A stretch of DNA of 64,000 nt. It comes from Halocatena salina (GTDB lineage: Archaea > Halobacteriota > Halobacteria > Halobacteriales > Haloarculaceae). Positions 1 through 8,746 of the stretch are shown here, one piece after another. Position numbers and translations under genes: made by a program. The stretch spans positions 2,170,001 to 2,234,000 of the forward strand of contig NZ_CP096019.1 of assembly GCF_023115355.1 (NCBI RefSeq), given 5' to 3'. A model generated the notes under the pieces. That model was given only the letters and a program-made list of their open reading frames with translations. It was not told the DNA's origin and did not search any database. Each line of letters starts with the position of its first letter. Position 1 is the first letter of the stretch.

Positions 1-759
1 TCAGTGCTGCCGAGACGCGAGCTGTTCGTCGATCCGTTCGAAGTCGGTTCGACAGGGAGGACCGTCCGCGAACGCATACTGATCCCGGCCGTCGCTGTCG
101 ATACGGATGAGTGATGACGACCGAGTGCCAAAGCCGTCGCCGTGGATGCAGACGCCGAATTCGTGGTCCGACAGAGCGTTCGCGACACGCTCGTGCCACC
201 TCTGTGCTGACTCGGCGGGTCGTGGTTGGAGGTGTTCGTAGAGTCGGCGGCCGTTTTCGGCCTGCTGGCGGCTCGCATCGGGACGGGCTGAGTGAATGGC
301 GTACTCCGTGTCGTATCCGACGTTCATGACGACGTGGACGCCCGGTGACAGCGTGGACACTGACGGTCGCCCGTCGTATTCGATGAGAAGTGCGCTGTTC
401 TCGTCGGCGACGAGGAGGTTGAACGCGTCGTACGTCCGGGTGTCCAACTCGCGCTCGACGGTGCGACAAGCAGCAGTCGCGTTCTGTCGTTCGAGTGCAT
501 CACGGACGAGTAGCCCACGAGACCGCTCGCCGTCGAGATCGGCATCGACCCAACCGTTCGTGATGGCGGCCACCACCCCGTTTTCGTTGTACCCGATCCA
601 TGTGCCACCGCTTTCCTCGTCGATCGGTGCGAGCACCTGCGGGTCCCGGTCGATGATCCGTGGTGGGTGTGACGGCCGGTCGTACAGTTCGTCTCGATTC
701 GCCCCGAGGAGGATCGGTGTCTTCTCGAAGACTTGCCACGCGATGATGAGAGTACACAC
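1..759 (-). CDS. NRDE (TANGO2-like) family protein
   Basis: The 252-residue product starts at a GTG codon and opens with M-C-T, followed by the N-R-D-E motif at residues 21-24 that names the NRDE (TANGO2) family. The size fits the family, and the TGA stop lies at the very edge of the window, so the gene is complete. Eukaryotic TANGO2 has been tied to lipid and haem handling; the archaeal function is not known. No signal peptide or membrane segment is visible, so the protein is presumably cytoplasmic. It follows menE by 23 bases on the same strand and may be read through from the menaquinone operon, but its sequence shows no link to quinone chemistry. Confidence 0.85.
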   Translation of the reverse strand: MCTLIIAWQVFEKTPILLGANRDELYDRPSHPPRIIDRDPQVLAPIDEESGGTWIGYNENGVVAAITNGWVDADLDGERSRGLLVRDALERQNATAACRTVERELDTRTYDAFNLLVADENSALLIEYDGRPSVSTLSPGVHVVMNVGYDTEYAIHSARPDASRQQAENGRRLYEHLQPRPAESAQRWHERVANALSDHEFGVCIHGDGFGTRSSSLIRIDSDGRDQYAFADGPPCRTDFERIDEQLASRQH

Positions 760-782
760 GCCTCAACAGAGGTGACGTGGCG

Positions 783-2249
783 TTAAGTCGTGCGCGCCGT
801 CAAGCGTTCGCGAACCGCTTTGCGGTCAATAGTTCCCGATGCGGTTCTCGGGATCGATCCGAATGCGATGATCCGAGGCCGCTTGTGGCTCGACAACCGG
901 GATCGACAGTGAGCATCGATCGCCTGCTTTTTGACGGTGTCCGATCGTTCGAGCAACACGCCGATTCGTTCGCCCCACTCTTCGTCAGCAACGCCGACGA
1001 CTGCCGCGTCGGTGATCGCGGGATGATCACACAACACCCCAACGATCTCGTTGGGATCGACGGTTTCGCCGCCGGTGACGATGCGGTCGTCCACCCGTCC
1101 TTCTATCCACAGCCGGTGGTCCGTGTCGAGATAGCCGATGTCGCCGGTTCGAAACCCGTATTCACAGAACGCCGCCGCCGTCGCTTGTGGATCCTCGTAG
1201 TAGCCGGGCGTAACGGTAGGTCCGGAGACAACGATTTCCCCGCGCTCACCGGCCGGAACCGGGGTACCGCTGGAATCGACCACGGTGACAGCCGTCAGAA
1301 ACAGCGGCCGCCCGACGGTTCCGGGGGTCGCCGTCGCCTCGCTTGGCCGGGCGGTAGTGATCTGAGAGGCAGCTTCGGTCATTCCATACGTCGGACAGAC
1401 CGGGATGTTCCGATCGTCACATCGTCCGATCAGTGCTTCAGTAGCCGGTGCGCCACCGAGGAGGACGCTCCGAAGCGAGTCGGGAAGCGTCCCCGCATCG
1501 AGGAGCCGATCGAGCACGATGGGCACGAGCGAGACGCCGGTGGCTTCGTATTCCGTCAGCGCGTCGAGCAACGGTTCAGGATCCGTCGGGGCGAGCAAGA
1601 GACAGGTTCCATCGATCACTGCTCGGTAGATCGGTGCGAGTCCACCCATATGATGCACCCCGAGCGGGGAACACCACCGATCCGTCGGAAGCACGCCGAG
1701 CCGATCGGCCGAGGCGACGGCGCTCATAAAGATGTTACCGACCGTCAGTACGACGAGTTTGGGGTGTCCGGTCGTCCCCGAGGTGAACAGCATGACGAGC
1801 GGATCATCGAACTGCCACTCGTGGACGTCGATCGGTGCTTGCGGTTCCTCGGCAAGCGCCCGGATCTTTCCGCCCGAATCGACCGATCGAACGGGGACCG
1901 ACGGATCGACGGCAGTGACGAGCTGCTCGGTCGCCCGCTCACAGATGAGACAGTCGGGATCGGCGTGCTCGAACTGCTCTGTAAGCTCCGACTCGGTCCC
2001 ATCGGGGTCGAACGGGATCACGACAGCACCGACGCGCATTGCGGCATGAACGATCCGGACGGCAGCCGATCGGGAGTGGAGTACGATCCCGATGGTCCCG
2101 TCGGTGACAGCGAGTGCTGTCAATCGAGCAGCCAGTTCCTCGACAGCCACATCGAGCGCGGCGTACGTTTCGCTCGCGCCAGTCGTCGACGCGATGAGAG
2201 CTGTCGCATCGGGCGATACGACGGCCCGGTGGGAGAGCCAATCACGCAT
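783..2249 (-). CDS. menE: o-succinylbenzoate--CoA ligase (MenE)
   Basis: This is an AMP-forming acyl-CoA synthetase of 488 residues. The adenylation P-loop is at about residues 154-164 (F-T-S-G-T-T-G-H-P-K), the G-M-T-E-A motif at 289-293, the hinge-region T-G-D-I-G-Y at 368-373 and the R-x-D-D-x-I-x-T-G-G stretch at 385-394. Position in the men cluster identifies it as the ligase that activates o-succinylbenzoate with CoA for naphthoate ring closure. An open frame continues 36 codons upstream, but the ATG at 2247-2249 overlaps the menC stop by only 8 bases, keeps the family start (M-R-D-W-L) and fits translational coupling, so it is preferred. The protein should be cytoplasmic. Confidence 0.93.
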   Translation of the reverse strand: MRDWLSHRAVVSPDATALIASTTGASETYAALDVAVEELAARLTALAVTDGTIGIVLHSRSAAVRIVHAAMRVGAVVIPFDPDGTESELTEQFEHADPDCLICERATEQLVTAVDPSVPVRSVDSGGKIRALAEEPQAPIDVHEWQFDDPLVMLFTSGTTGHPKLVVLTVGNIFMSAVASADRLGVLPTDRWCSPLGVHHMGGLAPIYRAVIDGTCLLLAPTDPEPLLDALTEYEATGVSLVPIVLDRLLDAGTLPDSLRSVLLGGAPATEALIGRCDDRNIPVCPTYGMTEAASQITTARPSEATATPGTVGRPLFLTAVTVVDSSGTPVPAGERGEIVVSGPTVTPGYYEDPQATAAAFCEYGFRTGDIGYLDTDHRLWIEGRVDDRIVTGGETVDPNEIVGVLCDHPAITDAAVVGVADEEWGERIGVLLERSDTVKKQAIDAHCRSRLSSHKRPRIIAFGSIPRTASGTIDRKAVRERLTARTT

Positions 2250-3348
2250 CGGTTGCTTTTGAGCGTCCGACGGAGTTGCCGGTTGCGGTTTCGCCACGGA
2301 CACCGACGCCAGCCGTCTGTGGAACGGCGATCTGTCCCCGTGTAACCGATGGGCCACAGGCGAGATCGGTGTCCAGCAGCTCGCCAGTAGCTAGTCCACA
2401 CGCGGCCACGTTCGGGATGGCAGCCCCGACGTGGATCGCCCCTGCACGGGCGTACGCAGCGTCGATGGTGGTCGTCACGACGGGAGTAACGTCGGCTCGC
2501 ACCGCTCGCGCCAGTCGGGCGGTGGCGTGCGCCCGGTCGACGCCGCCCAGCACCATCGGCTTTATTACCAGTACGTCCGCCGCCCGGGCAGCGAGCACCC
2601 GTGTGATCGATGTGGTCCGCACGGTCTCATCTAACGCCACGCCGATGTCGGTTTCCGTTCGCAGGATGGCGTGGCCCTCGATATCCGTCGAGGCAAGCGG
2701 CTGTTCGACGTAGCTCACACCCGCGTCTTCGAACGCCTCGAGCGCAGTGGTGGCTTGTTTGCGGCTCCACGCCCCGTTCGCATCGCCACGAAGCTCAACC
2801 GTTGGACCGACAGCCGAGCGGACGGCGCGCAGCCGGCTCACATCCTCAGTGACCGAGCGCGCGCCAACCTTACATTTCAAACAGGAGTAGCCACGATCGA
2901 CCGCGTTCTCGGCAGCCGTTACGGTTTCGGCCACCGTTCCGTCACCGATCGTCGCGTTCACGGGCACTGAGTCGATGTGTTCCCGACCACCGAGATACCG
3001 ATACAGCGGCTGTCGTGCCCGCTTTGCCCGGAGATCCAGACACGCGAGCGTGAGTCCGTGACGCGCCGCCGGAGCCGAGCGCAGAACGTCCCCGAACGCC
3101 GCATCGACGGCGTGACTGGATGGACACGTCTCGAACGTCCAGCCGTCTTCGATCCGTTCGAGCGCGGCTCGACAGTCTTCGATCGATTCAGTCCAGCCGT
3201 CAAGCGGCGTCGCCTCTCCGATCCCACATCGCGTTTCGGTTTCGATCCGGACCAAAAACCCCTCCCGACGTGTGATCGTCGCGCTCGCGGTCGTGAGCGG
3301 ATCGGACAGCGCCACCGCGAACCGTTCGAATCGTACTGTACACGTCAT
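2242..3348 (-). CDS. menC: o-succinylbenzoate synthase (MenC)
   Basis: This 368-residue enolase-superfamily member converts SHCHC to o-succinylbenzoate. It carries the K-x-K base at residues 158-160, metal ligands at Asp189 (R-G-D-A-N-G-A-W), Glu215 (E-Q-P-L) and Asp240 (A-L-D-E-T), and the second catalytic lysine at 263 (V-I-K-P). All the catalytic positions I could check are present. The start chosen is the ATG giving M-T-C-T-V-R-F, four bases after the menA stop; an in-frame ATG 17 codons upstream would overlap menA. It overlaps menE by 8 bases, consistent with one transcript. Confidence 0.92.
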   Translation of the reverse strand: MTCTVRFERFAVALSDPLTTASATITRREGFLVRIETETRCGIGEATPLDGWTESIEDCRAALERIEDGWTFETCPSSHAVDAAFGDVLRSAPAARHGLTLACLDLRAKRARQPLYRYLGGREHIDSVPVNATIGDGTVAETVTAAENAVDRGYSCLKCKVGARSVTEDVSRLRAVRSAVGPTVELRGDANGAWSRKQATTALEAFEDAGVSYVEQPLASTDIEGHAILRTETDIGVALDETVRTTSITRVLAARAADVLVIKPMVLGGVDRAHATARLARAVRADVTPVVTTTIDAAYARAGAIHVGAAIPNVAACGLATGELLDTDLACGPSVTRGQIAVPQTAGVGVRGETATGNSVGRSKATDA

Positions 3349-3352
3349 CGTC

Positions 3353-4282
3353 TCACGCGAGCGCAAGCCCGACGGCGAACAGCACGGAGTGGCTTGCAAG
3401 CAGTTTTCCTGTCGTTTCGAGCGCGCGGTTGAGCGCAGGCCCGCTCGTTTCGGTGAGCACGGTCGAGGAGAGCGCTACGGCCAGAGGGGCCGTGAGCAGC
3501 GGTAACAACACCACTACGCTGTTGCCCGAGAGGACGAACCCGATCGGCACGACGTAGGCCAACCCCATCATCGCCAGAAATTCTACGCGGCTCCACCGAT
3601 AGCCGAGCATGACGGCGAGCGTTCGTTTTCCGGTGGCAGCGTCAGTCTCCCGATCTCGGATGTTGTTCACCACGAGGATCGTGGTCGACAACCCGGCAGC
3701 CGGGAGGCTCGCGGCCACCGCGATGGGCGGAACGGTGCCCTCTGGCAACCCGAGCGACAGCGGCGCGGCGAGCGTCGCGGCGGCCTGCACGTAGTACGTC
3801 CCGGTGACGGCCACTAGCCCGAAAAAGACGAACACGAAGAGATCGCCCAGTCCACGGTACCCGTATGGGTAGGGTCCCCCGGTGTAGAGGATGCCCGCCA
3901 CGATCGAGGACAGCCCGACGACGACGATCGGTGCGCCACCGACGTAGACGAGATACACGCCGACGAGGATCGCAGCGACGAACGTGAGATACATCGCGCG
4001 CTTGACTGATTCTGGATCGATGAGTCCCGATTGGGTGACCCGCGTGAACCCCTCGCGGTCGTCGGTGTCAGCGCCCTTCATCGCGTCGTAGTAGTCGTTT
4101 GCGAAGTTCGTCCCGATCTGTATGAGCAGCGCGCCGAGCAGCGCCATACACGCTGGCAGCGGGCTGAACACGTCGCGCTGGAGCGCCAGACCGGTCCCCA
4201 CGATCACGGGTGACGCACCCGCAGGAAGCGTCTGGGGTCGTGCGGCCATCAGCCACGCCTTCGTACTCGACACTTCGGTCAT
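3353..4282 (-). CDS. menA: 1,4-dihydroxy-2-naphthoate polyprenyltransferase (MenA)
   Basis: This is a UbiA-superfamily integral membrane prenyltransferase of 309 residues with about eight or nine hydrophobic segments. The first prenyl-diphosphate/Mg site N-D-Y-Y-D is near residues 62-66, followed by A-D-T-D-D-R-E-G; the second Asp-rich site N-N-I-R-D-R-E-T-D is near residue 205. It attaches the polyprenyl chain to dihydroxynaphthoate, the committed membrane step of menaquinone synthesis. The ATG lies one base after the menB stop, and menC follows after four bases, so it belongs to the menB-A-C-E unit. Confidence 0.93.
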   Translation of the reverse strand: MTEVSSTKAWLMAARPQTLPAGASPVIVGTGLALQRDVFSPLPACMALLGALLIQIGTNFANDYYDAMKGADTDDREGFTRVTQSGLIDPESVKRAMYLTFVAAILVGVYLVYVGGAPIVVVGLSSIVAGILYTGGPYPYGYRGLGDLFVFVFFGLVAVTGTYYVQAAATLAAPLSLGLPEGTVPPIAVAASLPAAGLSTTILVVNNIRDRETDAATGKRTLAVMLGYRWSRVEFLAMMGLAYVVPIGFVLSGNSVVVLLPLLTAPLAVALSSTVLTETSGPALNRALETTGKLLASHSVLFAVGLALA

Positions 4283-4283
4283 C

Positions 4284-5171
4284 TTAGTAATGCCACGGTA
4301 CGTCAGAGAAATCTGGCGCCCGTCCTTCGACGAAGGCGTCCCGCCCTTCCTGTGCCTCGTCAGTCATATACGCCAGTCGGGTCGCCTCACCGGCAAACAC
4401 CTGTTGGCCGACCATCCCATCGGTGTCGAGGTTGAACGCGTATTTCAGCATCCGTATGGCCGTTGGTGATTTGCCGTTGATGGTGTTTCCCCATTCGAGG
4501 GCGGTGTCTTCCAGTTGCTCGTGAGCGACGGCTTCGTTGACCATCCCCATTTCGGCTGCGTCCTGTGCGGAGTACTCCTTACCCAGAAAGAAGATCTCGC
4601 GGGCCTTTTTCTGCCCGACCTGATTAGCGAGATACGCGGATCCAAAGCCGCCGTCGAAACTCGCCACGTCGGGATCGGTCTGTTTGAACCGAGCGTGCTC
4701 GTCGCTTGCGATCGTCAGGTCACAAACCACGTGGAGGCTGTGGCCCCCGCCCACCGCCCACCCCGGCACGACGGCGATCACCGGCTTCGGAATGTGTCGG
4801 ATGAGTCGCTGTACCTCCAGAATATGGAGTCGTCCCGTCGACTGCCCTTCGTCCTCGTCGTCCGTGTACTGGTAGCCGTCTTCCCCTCGGATCGTCTGGT
4901 CGCCGCCGGAACAGAACGCCCACCCACCGTCTTTCGGTGATGGACCATTGCCCGTGAGCAACACACAGCCCACGTCAGTTTGGCGCTTGGCGTGATCGAG
5001 CGCCGTGTACAGTTCGTCGACCGTCCCCGGACGGAACGCGTTGCGAACCCCGGGCCGATCGAATGCGATCCGAACCGTTCCCTGATCGAGTGCTCGATGA
5101 TACGTGATATCCCGAAAGTCGAAGGTGGTGATCTCTTCCCACACCTCCGGATCGAACAGCTCCGAAACCAT
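4284..5171 (-). CDS. menB: 1,4-dihydroxy-2-naphthoyl-CoA synthase (MenB)
   Basis: This is a crotonase-fold enzyme of 295 residues. The first oxyanion-hole segment is C-S-G-G-D-Q (87-92) and the second is G-W-A-V-G-G-G-H (137-144), followed by the conserved S-F-D-G-G-F-G region near 171-177. These features are specific for MenB among crotonases. The enzyme cyclises o-succinylbenzoyl-CoA to DHNA-CoA. The start giving M-V-S-E-L-F-D is preferred over an ATG 18 codons upstream because that extension (rich in S, R and P) does not look like the family. It is the first gene of the menB-A-C-E unit and faces a small divergent gene across 110 bases. Confidence 0.94.
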   Translation of the reverse strand: MVSELFDPEVWEEITTFDFRDITYHRALDQGTVRIAFDRPGVRNAFRPGTVDELYTALDHAKRQTDVGCVLLTGNGPSPKDGGWAFCSGGDQTIRGEDGYQYTDDEDEGQSTGRLHILEVQRLIRHIPKPVIAVVPGWAVGGGHSLHVVCDLTIASDEHARFKQTDPDVASFDGGFGSAYLANQVGQKKAREIFFLGKEYSAQDAAEMGMVNEAVAHEQLEDTALEWGNTINGKSPTAIRMLKYAFNLDTDGMVGQQVFAGEATRLAYMTDEAQEGRDAFVEGRAPDFSDVPWHY

Positions 5172-5237
5172 GACGGATCTCGGAACGGACGGCGCAAAAA
5201 GATTCCTCGTCGCTGATGGTGTCACCCAACCACGACC

Positions 5238-5275
5238 AACAATTGTTTATTTGCTAATTGCTATGGCTAGCATAG
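5238..5275 (+). promoter_or_regulatory. Promoter with two palindromes upstream of the small membrane protein gene
   Basis: A TATA-like stretch (gtttattt, about 5245-5252) lies about 30 bases before the ATG at 5282. It overlaps the perfect 10-base palindrome aacaattgtt (5238-5247). A second inverted repeat, ctatg-gctag-catag (5261-5275), occupies the expected start of transcription. The second repeat contains CTAG, a tetranucleotide that is usually rare in haloarchaeal genomes. The spacing suggests operator sites, but no regulator is identified. Confidence 0.4.
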
Positions 5276-5281
5276 TTAACA

Positions 5282-5515
5282 ATGACGGACGAATGGATGT
5301 ACGTCGTGGCCGTCATCGGCATTGGCGTCGCGTTTCTCGTCGGGCTGTTCTTCAATCAGGCATTGTCGACGCTCATCGTGCTCGTATCGCTGATAAGTTC
5401 GCTGGGCGTTCTGTATCTCGGGTTGCGGTTCGTTCGGGCCGTCGAACGGATTGCCAGTGCGGTCGAACGAGGACCGTCGGACCGTCCGAACGGTTCCGAC
5501 CGAAACCGATCGTGA
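5282..5515 (+). CDS. Small two-helix membrane protein, unknown function
   Basis: The 77-residue product has two hydrophobic helices, at about residues 6-25 (V-V-A-V-I-G-I-G...) and 28-50 (L-S-T-L-I-V-L-V-S-L...), followed by a charged tail rich in Arg, Asp and Ser. It is the only plus-strand gene inside the menaquinone cluster, starting 110 bases from menB and ending 14 bases before the menD stop, so it is convergent with menD. It has its own TATA-like element. The GC-rich third positions and compact fit between genes argue that it is real. No family was recognised; the role could be structural or regulatory in the membrane where menaquinone is used, which is only inference. Confidence 0.6.
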   Translation: MTDEWMYVVAVIGIGVAFLVGLFFNQALSTLIVLVSLISSLGVLYLGLRFVRAVERIASAVERGPSDRPNGSDRNRS

Positions 5516-5529
5516 TCGCGCTCAGCGGC

Positions 5530-7269
5530 TCAGTTTGCAACGTGCTCCGTCACACGTTCGTGGAGTCGCTCGCGGTGGCGGTGGCTCTGTTCGCCGTTGA
5601 TGCCGATCTCGATCACCTGCGTGCCGTCGCTGTCGAGCGATCGTCGGTACGCCGCTCGGAACGCCTCGCGCGAATCGACGCGTTCGAACTCCAGCCCGTA
5701 CAGATCGCCGGTCGGTTCGAAATCTAGTCCGTGGGGTGTGTTGAAGAAGTCGGTAAACGGTGGATCGTACTCCTCGATCGGGAGGAGGTGGAAGATCCCG
5801 CCCCCGTCGTTGTTCACGAGCACGATCGTCGCGTCCACGCCACACCGACCGACCGCGAGCAGTCCGTTCATGTCGTGGTAGTACGCGAGATCACCGATGA
5901 CGAGCACGAACGGTTCGGTGCCCGCGCTTGCCGCGCCGAGCGCACTGCTCGTAATTCCGTCGATCCCGCTGGCACCACGGTTTCCGAGCGCGGCGACCGA
6001 CGCCGGGCGTGGTTTCCCGAACCGATCGAGATCCCGAACTGGCATGCTGTTCGAGACGAACAGCGTGCTCGGATCGGGCGCGAGCGTCGTGACGTCGTAC
6101 AGTATACCGCCCTCGAAGTCGGTCGCTTCCTCGCCGATGAGCGACCAGTAGCGTGCTTCCGTGCGGGTGAATCGGTCGCGCCATGATCGGTTGACGTCCG
6201 TTCGGCTGAGTCGGTCGGTGATCGCTTCGACGAAGCGCGTGGGATCGGCAGTGAGGAGGTCGGTCGCGGTGAACGATGCCTCCGGCCACCCGCCTGCTGG
6301 ATCCACGACGATCTGTCTGGCTGGTGCGTCTCGAAGATACTGGCGCAGCGTTTTCGAGGTGGGTGACGCGCCGAACCGAACGATAACGTCCGGAGCTGTT
6401 TCGAACGCGTCGAGATACGAGTCATACCCTCCACACACCGGGACACGATCGACGTGCGCACCGAACCGATGGCCTGACAGCGGATCGGCCAGCACGGGAA
6501 AGCCGGTCGCTTCTGCGAGCTGGGCCAGCTTCGTTCCAGACAGTGGGCTGTCGGGTCCAGTAACGATCAGGCCGCGCTGGGCGGTTTCGATCGCGTCCGT
6601 GAGCGCGACGATCGTTTCGGGATCGGGCGCGGGTGTAGCGGTCGACACGTCGACGAACGGTCCATCCCGTCCTGACACCGCGAGCGGGTGCTCTTCGACG
6701 AACGCCTCCGAAATGTCGTCAGTCGGAACGGGTTCGAGCGGCTTTTCGAACGGGACGTTGAGATGCACTGGTCCCGGATCCGGACCCATCGCCGTGGCCA
6801 CCGCCCGCGCAATGGCCGTTCGAAGCGATCTGAGCTTTCGGTCGTCAACGGCTGGTTCCGGAAGCGTTCGGTAAGTCCGCACTGCGTCCCCGTACAACCG
6901 CTCCTGATCGACGGTCTGATTCGCCCCGCTGTCTTGCAGCACCCGCGGACGGTCGGCCGTGAGCACCACCATCGGAACGCGGGCCTCGTCGGCCTCGATC
7001 ACCGCGGGGTGGAAGTTCGCCGCTGCCGTGCCGGAGGTACACACCACTGGCATCGGGATGTCTGTGTGTTTCGCCCGTCCGAGCGCGAAAAAGGCTGCCG
7101 AGCGCTCATCGAGGTGTGAGTACGGATCGATCCGCTCGTGCTCGGCGACTGCGACTGTCAACGGCGTACACCGGCTGCCCGGCGCGAGCGACACGGCTCG
7201 TACCCCGGCATTATGAAGCTCATCTGCGATGACGGTTCCCCACAGAGTATTTCGGTTTGAAAAGCGCAT
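5530..7269 (-). CDS. menD: SEPHCHC synthase (MenD)
   Basis: This is a thiamine-diphosphate enzyme of 579 residues that condenses isochorismate with 2-oxoglutarate. The N-terminal Pyr domain has the MenD signature A-P-G-S-R (near residue 30) and the catalytic-type D-E-R-S-A-A-F-F-A-L-G segment. The C-terminal PP domain has the G-N-R-G-A-S-G-I-D-G motif that positions the cofactor diphosphate, and V-N-N-D-G-G-G-I-F. The ATG giving M-R-F-S-N-R-N-T is 14 bases after the menF stop; the frame continues 22 codons further up into menF and is not preferred. menF and menD form one unit separate from menB-A-C-E. Confidence 0.93.
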   Translation of the reverse strand: MRFSNRNTLWGTVIADELHNAGVRAVSLAPGSRCTPLTVAVAEHERIDPYSHLDERSAAFFALGRAKHTDIPMPVVCTSGTAAANFHPAVIEADEARVPMVVLTADRPRVLQDSGANQTVDQERLYGDAVRTYRTLPEPAVDDRKLRSLRTAIARAVATAMGPDPGPVHLNVPFEKPLEPVPTDDISEAFVEEHPLAVSGRDGPFVDVSTATPAPDPETIVALTDAIETAQRGLIVTGPDSPLSGTKLAQLAEATGFPVLADPLSGHRFGAHVDRVPVCGGYDSYLDAFETAPDVIVRFGASPTSKTLRQYLRDAPARQIVVDPAGGWPEASFTATDLLTADPTRFVEAITDRLSRTDVNRSWRDRFTRTEARYWSLIGEEATDFEGGILYDVTTLAPDPSTLFVSNSMPVRDLDRFGKPRPASVAALGNRGASGIDGITSSALGAASAGTEPFVLVIGDLAYYHDMNGLLAVGRCGVDATIVLVNNDGGGIFHLLPIEEYDPPFTDFFNTPHGLDFEPTGDLYGLEFERVDSREAFRAAYRRSLDSDGTQVIEIGINGEQSHRHRERLHERVTEHVAN

Positions 7270-7283
7270 ATTAGATGTACACA

Positions 7284-8645
7284 CTACTGCAGCGCGTCGA
7301 GCACAGGCCGGTATTTCAGTTGCACCTCGTCCCACTCGTCATCGGGATCGCTGTCCGAGACGATGCCAACCCCTGCGAACAACGTCGCCACGTCCCGGGT
7401 TGCAACGGTCGAACGAAGGGCGACCGCGAACGATCCGTTTCCTTCGGTGTCGAACCATCCGACTGGAGCAGCGTACCACCCTCGATCGAACGGCTCGGTC
7501 GTACGGATGGTGGTGAGCGCCCGATCGGGTGGCAATCCACCGACGGCGGGCGTCGGATGGAGTGCCTCCACGAGCGACAGTACGTGTTCATCGCGCGCGA
7601 GCGTAGCTGATAGCGGGGTTTCGAGGTGTTGTACCGTCGCAAGCCGTCTCACTCGCCGGTCGCCGGTGGTGATCTGCCTCGTGAACGGATCGAGTTGTTC
7701 TCGAATGGCGTTTACGACGAGATCGTGTTCGTGGGCGTTCTTCTCGCTCTCCCGCAATGTGCGGGCCAACCGGTCGTCTTCGGTAGGGGTGTTGCCACGG
7801 CCAGTCGTTCCAGCGAGTGCACCAGTATGGACCGATCGCCCTTGGAGCGAGACGAGCCGTTCTGGCGTGGCTCCGAGGAAGTATCGCCCGTCGGTCGCGT
7901 CCACGAGAAACCCGAAACAGTCCGGATACGACTCACGGAGCCGACAGAGGGTATCGGCAACCGAAAGTTCACCATCCAGAGTGGCTCGAAGCGCCTGAGC
8001 GAGAACGACTTTCCTGAGCTCCCCGGCACGGATTCGGTCGATCGACGCCGTAACCGCCGTTCGCCACGTCGATCGATCGGTCAAACGTTCGCGGTGGTGT
8101 ATTCCTGGTGGATCGGCCGTCGGCCCGGTCGCAGACAGTGATGAAACCCACCGGTGTGCCCGTTCGATTCTCGTTTCGAGCGCTGGTGCGTCACCGACTG
8201 CGTTAGTGGTGAGCCACGCAGCGTCATCGCCCCACGTGATCTGAATCCGTGGCAGGACGAACTGCGCGCCCGAAAACCCCGTCCATGGTGGGGCAGGCTC
8301 GTGATCATCGTGGAACGCAAACCCCCCGAACAGCCGCGGACGGGCGGCCCATGTAGTGTCTGTATCACTATCAGCGACCAATGCGTCCGCCTGATTCCGA
8401 ATACGCTCGAACCGAGCCGGCCCATCAGCGCGTAATACGGCTGCTGCGCCGCTCCCGACGATCGTCGGGTCTCGGTCGTTCTCAGTGGATTCGATGCTGG
8501 CGTCGTTCGGTGCAGCCCACACCGTCCGTGGTGCGGGTGCCGCTTGGAGTACAGCCTGAAACGACGGCGGATCGATCGGTATCGAGCGGCTCACTAAGGA
8601 TCCTTCGAACGAAGCCACCGACTCTCCACCACGGAGTCGACTCAT
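7284..8645 (-). CDS. menF: Isochorismate synthase (MenF)
   Basis: The 453-residue protein has the C-terminal chorismate-binding domain: K-V-V-L-A-Q-A (about 217-223), P-E-R-L-V-S-L-Q (about 264), the T-G-A-L-A-G-T-T-G-R-G stretch, the S-E-K-N-A-H-E-H-D metal-binding segment, L-H-P-T-P-A-V-G-G and the final G-W-F-D region. Its place beside menD identifies it as the isochorismate synthase that opens the menaquinone pathway rather than anthranilate or salicylate synthase. A weak TATA-like element (tacaatta on the minus strand, about 8670-8677) lies about 28 bases upstream of the ATG, suggesting a leaderless menF-menD transcript. Confidence 0.92.
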   Translation of the reverse strand: MSRLRGGESVASFEGSLVSRSIPIDPPSFQAVLQAAPAPRTVWAAPNDASIESTENDRDPTIVGSGAAAVLRADGPARFERIRNQADALVADSDTDTTWAARPRLFGGFAFHDDHEPAPPWTGFSGAQFVLPRIQITWGDDAAWLTTNAVGDAPALETRIERAHRWVSSLSATGPTADPPGIHHRERLTDRSTWRTAVTASIDRIRAGELRKVVLAQALRATLDGELSVADTLCRLRESYPDCFGFLVDATDGRYFLGATPERLVSLQGRSVHTGALAGTTGRGNTPTEDDRLARTLRESEKNAHEHDLVVNAIREQLDPFTRQITTGDRRVRRLATVQHLETPLSATLARDEHVLSLVEALHPTPAVGGLPPDRALTTIRTTEPFDRGWYAAPVGWFDTEGNGSFAVALRSTVATRDVATLFAGVGIVSDSDPDDEWDEVQLKYRPVLDALQ

Positions 8646-8746
8646 TGCGCAAAATATAGCCTCCGGAACAGTAATTGTACCGTTTTGACAGCCTCCTGCG
8701 CCTCACTGCGTCCTCAGAACACGAAGCGCTCTCGTCAGGCACCTCC

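Noticed and set aside
777-2345. A 522-codon open frame on the plus strand opposite menE
   Set aside because: It is the mirror of menE, whose catalytic motifs are all intact. The translation is rich in Arg, Asp and Gly without any domain pattern, as expected for antisense frames in GC-rich DNA.
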